Positions 50,429 through 52,995 of a stretch of 52,995 nt of DNA are shown here, one piece after another; within the stretch, counting starts at the first letter, position 1, and each line of letters starts with the position of its first letter. Below the pieces are notes generated by a model. The model was given only the letters and a program-made list of their open reading frames with translations, was not told the origin of the DNA and did no database searches. This stretch comes from Myxococcota bacterium. Its GTDB lineage: Bacteria > Myxococcota_A > Polyangia > JAAYKL01. The translations under genes were made by a program, and so were the position numbers. The stretch spans positions 1-52,995 of the forward strand of contig JASJCT010000026.1 of the NCBI GenBank assembly GCA_030065855.1, in the 5' to 3' direction.

Positions 50429-51205
50429 GTGAAACACAGAGACCGCACCTTGTTTTTTCTCACCGCCTTCTCCATTTTAGTGCTTATCGGTATTCCCCTA
50501 ATTCCGGCTGTCGGACAGGTCGAAACAAGCGAGACAGTGCCCCATAAGACAACCCTGGGCGCCTATGTCAATGGCGGGATAAACCTCTGTCTCGGCGGTG
50601 GTACCCAGTATGCCACGTGTCGAACCCCAGACAGCGGTTGGCTCGTCAGCTGGGGATTCTCAGGCGGTATTCTCGTTCGCCCGTTTCGATATTTTTCCAT
50701 CGGCCTCGACGTGAGCTATATGAATCTCAGAAGTCGCGTGGCAGAGGATAGCGACGATGATGACATCGATTTTCGCTGGGCTGATTTTACTGCCGGCCCG
50801 GTCGGGCGATTACACGTGCCGATAAAAACCCAGTATGTCATCGTGGAACCCAAGCTGGGATTGCAGACCGGCTATATTCAAGGAAATAGATATCGCTGGG
50901 AAGATGGGCGTACGCGCAAGCGCAAAGACATTCATATGGGCCCGTTTCTAGGCTTCCTGGGCGGGATCGACTTCACCCCGACCCCACTGCCATCCCTGGC
51001 CTTTGGTATAGAAGCCCGTATTGTGCGGTCCTTATACCAAGAAGTCTGCTTCGAAGGCCGGCACGGGCACCTGTGCAGGGGTGTGGACGACCAGGCATCC
51101 AACAGCTGGATAGAGAACGAGGAAGAATACTACCCCGGAGATGGCCCCATTGCTAAGTATCCTTGGAAGCTCAACGCAGGGGTCAACGTAACCTATTATT
51201 TCTAA
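50429..51205 (+). CDS. Outer-membrane beta-barrel protein
   Basis: A 258-residue exported protein with signal peptide (FFLTAFSILVLIGIPLIPAVG, cleavage near residue 28-31), Gly-rich and aromatic beta strands throughout, and the C-terminal signature VNVTYYF with terminal Phe. The ribosome site GGAGGG lies in the stop region of the preceding gene. Two Cys near residues 50-60 and two near 205-215 could form disulfides. The protein probably works with the preceding barrel protein. No enzyme motif is seen. Confidence 0.7.
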   Translation: MKHRDRTLFFLTAFSILVLIGIPLIPAVGQVETSETVPHKTTLGAYVNGGINLCLGGGTQYATCRTPDSGWLVSWGFSGGILVRPFRYFSIGLDVSYMNLRSRVAEDSDDDDIDFRWADFTAGPVGRLHVPIKTQYVIVEPKLGLQTGYIQGNRYRWEDGRTRKRKDIHMGPFLGFLGGIDFTPTPLPSLAFGIEARIVRSLYQEVCFEGRHGHLCRGVDDQASNSWIENEEEYYPGDGPIAKYPWKLNAGVNVTYYF

Positions 51206-51307
51206 CCCTCAGGGCTTACGAGGGCCTGGACGAAACCATCCACATACTGTATCAAAGCCTCCACAAAGTGGACGGATTTCCGTCCTGAAAACGGGTATAA
51301 ATGTAGG

Positions 51308-51374
51308 GTGCGGGTGTACCCCGCACAGAAACGCCCCATCATAAACAGAGTACCGGCGGCAGATTAACTGCCGC
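51308..51374. repeat. Two small hairpins in the gap before the GNAT gene
   Basis: GTGCGGG-TGTAC-CCCGCAC (51308-51326) and GCGGCAG-ATTAA-CTGCCGC (51356-51374) are perfect 7-base stems in the 197-base gap. The first follows TAGG in a form common in dispersed repeats of many bacteria. They could serve as a terminator for the envelope genes, but no T run follows. Confidence 0.4.
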
Positions 51375-51402
51375 TCTACGATACAGCGAAACGGAGCCGG
51401 GC

Positions 51403-51819
51403 GTGATAGAACTGCTCTTCTTGGACGTTCCCCAGCCAACGGTGATTTCTCAGATCAGTGCCCTGTATCAGGACACGGGATGGTGGGAAGAGGCCCCGCA
51501 CCATCCCGACCGGGTGCGTCAGCTCATCACTGGCAGTCATTGCTTTGTGGCGGCCATGGAAGGAGAAACCGTCGTTGCCATGGGCCGCGCCATTAGCGAC
51601 CGGGTGGGTGACGCGTATATCCAAGACGTCACAGTGGCGACCCCATGGCGAGGACAGGGTATTGCAAAAAAAATAATTCGATCCCTGATCGCAAGGCTGC
51701 GTTCAGACGGCATCGACTGGATTGGTCTCATTGCCGAATCTGGCTCTCGCGGGTTGTACGAACCCCTCGGTTTCGTCGAAATGCCCAATGCTGCGCCACT
51801 CGTTCTCAAGCATGCTTAA
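51403..51819 (+). CDS. GNAT-family N-acetyltransferase
   Basis: A 138-residue acetyl-CoA-dependent transferase. The core has VAMGRAISDRVGDAYIQDVTV followed by the acetyl-CoA binding loop RGQGIAKKIIRSLI (residues 85-98) and the C-terminal SGSRGLYEPLGFVEMPN, which fit the GNAT fold. Substrate unknown. It starts at GTG with no ideal ribosome site and is followed after 24 bases by the DUF2156 gene, so the two may be cotranscribed. Confidence 0.85.
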   Translation: MIELLFLDVPQPTVISQISALYQDTGWWEEAPHHPDRVRQLITGSHCFVAAMEGETVVAMGRAISDRVGDAYIQDVTVATPWRGQGIAKKIIRSLIARLRSDGIDWIGLIAESGSRGLYEPLGFVEMPNAAPLVLKHA

Positions 51820-51843
51820 CGCTCATTCTCAAGGATCCTCAAT

Positions 51844-52812
51844 ATGCAATTTGAACGCCTCGATACGCACAACTACAAAAAAATAAAACCTTTTTTTGAT
51901 AACCAGCCATATGCCTTAAGCGTGTTTTCCCTGGCCTCGGTCGTACCGTGGCGGGATGAGGACGGCCTGGCCGTTCATTTCGCTGTAGAGGACGACACCC
52001 TGTTTCTTTCGGCCATCCACCCCGCAGGCCAGGATGAAGGCTATCTCGGTCTCCCGCTGCCCCCAAACCGCTTTGGTCCAGCAGATCTGGCATTGCTGGC
52101 AAAGCGCTTAGACTTCAAACGATTTGATTATATCCCAGGAGCGTACATCGATGCCCATGGCCTAGAACCTATCTCGGCCTATTTTACCGTAACTGAAAAT
52201 AGAAAGTACTTTGATTATGTCTACAAGACCCAGGATCTGGTGGACCTCACTGGCCACCGATTCTCAAAAAAGCGGAACCTCATTCACCAATTTGAAAAAA
52301 TGTACCTAGATGCAGGCCGTGTACGGATCGCGCCCATCGACCCGAGCAACACACCGGCGTGCATCGACTTTGTAAAACGCTTCTACGAACAGCAGGGACG
52401 GAGCCACGATAGCGATGATAGACGAGCGGCCATCTCAACACTGACCGAATTTGTCGGCTTGGATCTCACCGGCATCGCAGTCTACGTAGACAAAGAGATA
52501 TGTGGCATTGGCACATGCGCCAGGCTGACCCCCAAAATGGGCGTGCTCCACTTGGAAATGGCCTTTCACGATATTAAGGGACTGTATCAATTTCTGGATC
52601 GGGAATGCGCGCGGCAACTCTTTTTGGGGCGATTTGAATACATCAACAAGGAGAGCGATATGGGGCTCGTGGGGCTGCGTCAAGCCAAGCGCTCCTATTA
52701 TCCCATCGCCCGGATACCGTGTTATAAGCTATCTCTTTTAGATCGTAGTCTACATTTAACGGGTTTAGACTCCGGTTCCCCCTTTGAAAAAGGGGGTAAG
52801 GGGGATTTTTAA
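51844..52812 (+). CDS. DUF2156 protein (lysyl-PG transferase C-terminal type fold)
   Basis: A 322-residue protein of the DUF2156 family, related to the GNAT-like domain of MprF that transfers amino acids from tRNA to lipids. The pattern TGHRFSKKRNLIHQFEK (about residues 138-154), FYEQQGR, and the late EYINKESDMGLVGLRQAKRSYYP are characteristic. The natural end would be near KLSLLD (about residue 300); the last dozen residues (SPFEKGGKGDF) are encoded by a copy of the dispersed C5/G5 repeat at 52776-52810. The substrate is unknown. No membrane helices are present. Confidence 0.85.
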   Translation: MQFERLDTHNYKKIKPFFDNQPYALSVFSLASVVPWRDEDGLAVHFAVEDDTLFLSAIHPAGQDEGYLGLPLPPNRFGPADLALLAKRLDFKRFDYIPGAYIDAHGLEPISAYFTVTENRKYFDYVYKTQDLVDLTGHRFSKKRNLIHQFEKMYLDAGRVRIAPIDPSNTPACIDFVKRFYEQQGRSHDSDDRRAAISTLTEFVGLDLTGIAVYVDKEICGIGTCARLTPKMGVLHLEMAFHDIKGLYQFLDRECARQLFLGRFEYINKESDMGLVGLRQAKRSYYPIARIPCYKLSLLDRSLHLTGLDSGSPFEKGGKGDF

Positions 52813-52953
52813 ACACTTCAGATATATTGACGAAATCCCCCCAGCCCCCTTATCAACAATGGCATTCGGTTAAGGGCAAATGTCGCGATTTTTGCTATTT
52901 TTATGCCGGGTAAAGGATCTCCCCCTTGAAAAAGGGGGTTAGGGGGATTTTGA
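52776..52953. repeat. Three C5/G5 repeat units
   Basis: Units lie at about 52776-52810 (plus orientation, overlapping the end of the DUF2156 gene), about 52830-52860 (reverse, degenerate) and about 52916-52953 (plus orientation). Each holds CCCCCTT-nnnn-AAGGGGG followed by AGGGGGATTT. The remaining sequence to the end of the window shows no gene. Confidence 0.75.
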
Positions 52954-52995
52954 CACGTCCAATCGAATTTTACCTTTGAAAACAATTGCTTGGAC

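Overview
The window reads as a chromosomal segment of an anaerobic or facultative Gram-negative bacterium of the deltaproteobacterial type (Myxococcota / Desulfobacterota-like; this assignment is inference). The clues are lipoproteins with Ser/Asp-Ala/Asp low-complexity linkers, outer-membrane beta-barrels, an exosortase/PEP-CTERM locus, a methyl-viologen-type [NiFe] hydrogenase joined to HdrA, many two-component and chemosensory proteins, and dispersed C5/G5 and REP-like repeats. Genes are dense on both strands. I saw no rRNA, tRNA, CRISPR array or complete insertion sequence.

Region 1 (1-6505) is mixed housekeeping and envelope: an MscS channel, a probable outer-membrane protein, glucose-6-phosphate isomerase, a TPR lipoprotein, a TtcA-like tRNA thiolase and a Cys-rich lipoprotein. 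Region 2 (6536-11306, minus strand) is a compact export locus: glycosyltransferase, Wza-like SLBB protein, PEGA-like lipoprotein, a tiny glycine-only PEP-CTERM protein and an exosortase fused to EpsI. Region 3 (11536-17444) is a signalling trio: a 1315-residue membrane hybrid kinase with three receiver domains, CheR, and a receiver-kinase. Region 4 (17568-21585) has a divergent NAD synthetase preceded by a duplicated leader peptide, REP-like DNA, a VapBC module with a perfect operator palindrome, a CpsB-type phosphatase and an SD-linker lipoprotein.

Region 5 (21695-43248) is the most interesting. A chemosensory locus is split in two around a complete [NiFe] hydrogenase system. cheA-cheW-mcp-cheB run on the plus strand and meet, with overlapping stop codons, the minus-strand operon hdrA-mvhD-mvhG-mvhA-tusA-protease. 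Beyond a PilZ-like gene comes a long minus-strand run hypA-cheR-cheY-HDOD-cheX-hypB-hypF-hypC-hypD-hypE-cheY, in which chemotaxis and nickel-iron cofactor assembly genes alternate with almost no spacing. The receptor is soluble and has no evident ligand domain, so an attractive but unproven reading is a chemosensory array that reads or controls hydrogen metabolism or redox state.

Region 6 (43249-52995) has C5/G5 repeats, an AMP-forming acyl-CoA ligase next to an NDP-forming acyl-CoA synthetase, an Nramp relative without the usual metal-site motifs, two envelope beta-barrel proteins, a GNAT acetyltransferase and a DUF2156 protein whose C-terminus is encoded by a copy of the dispersed repeat.
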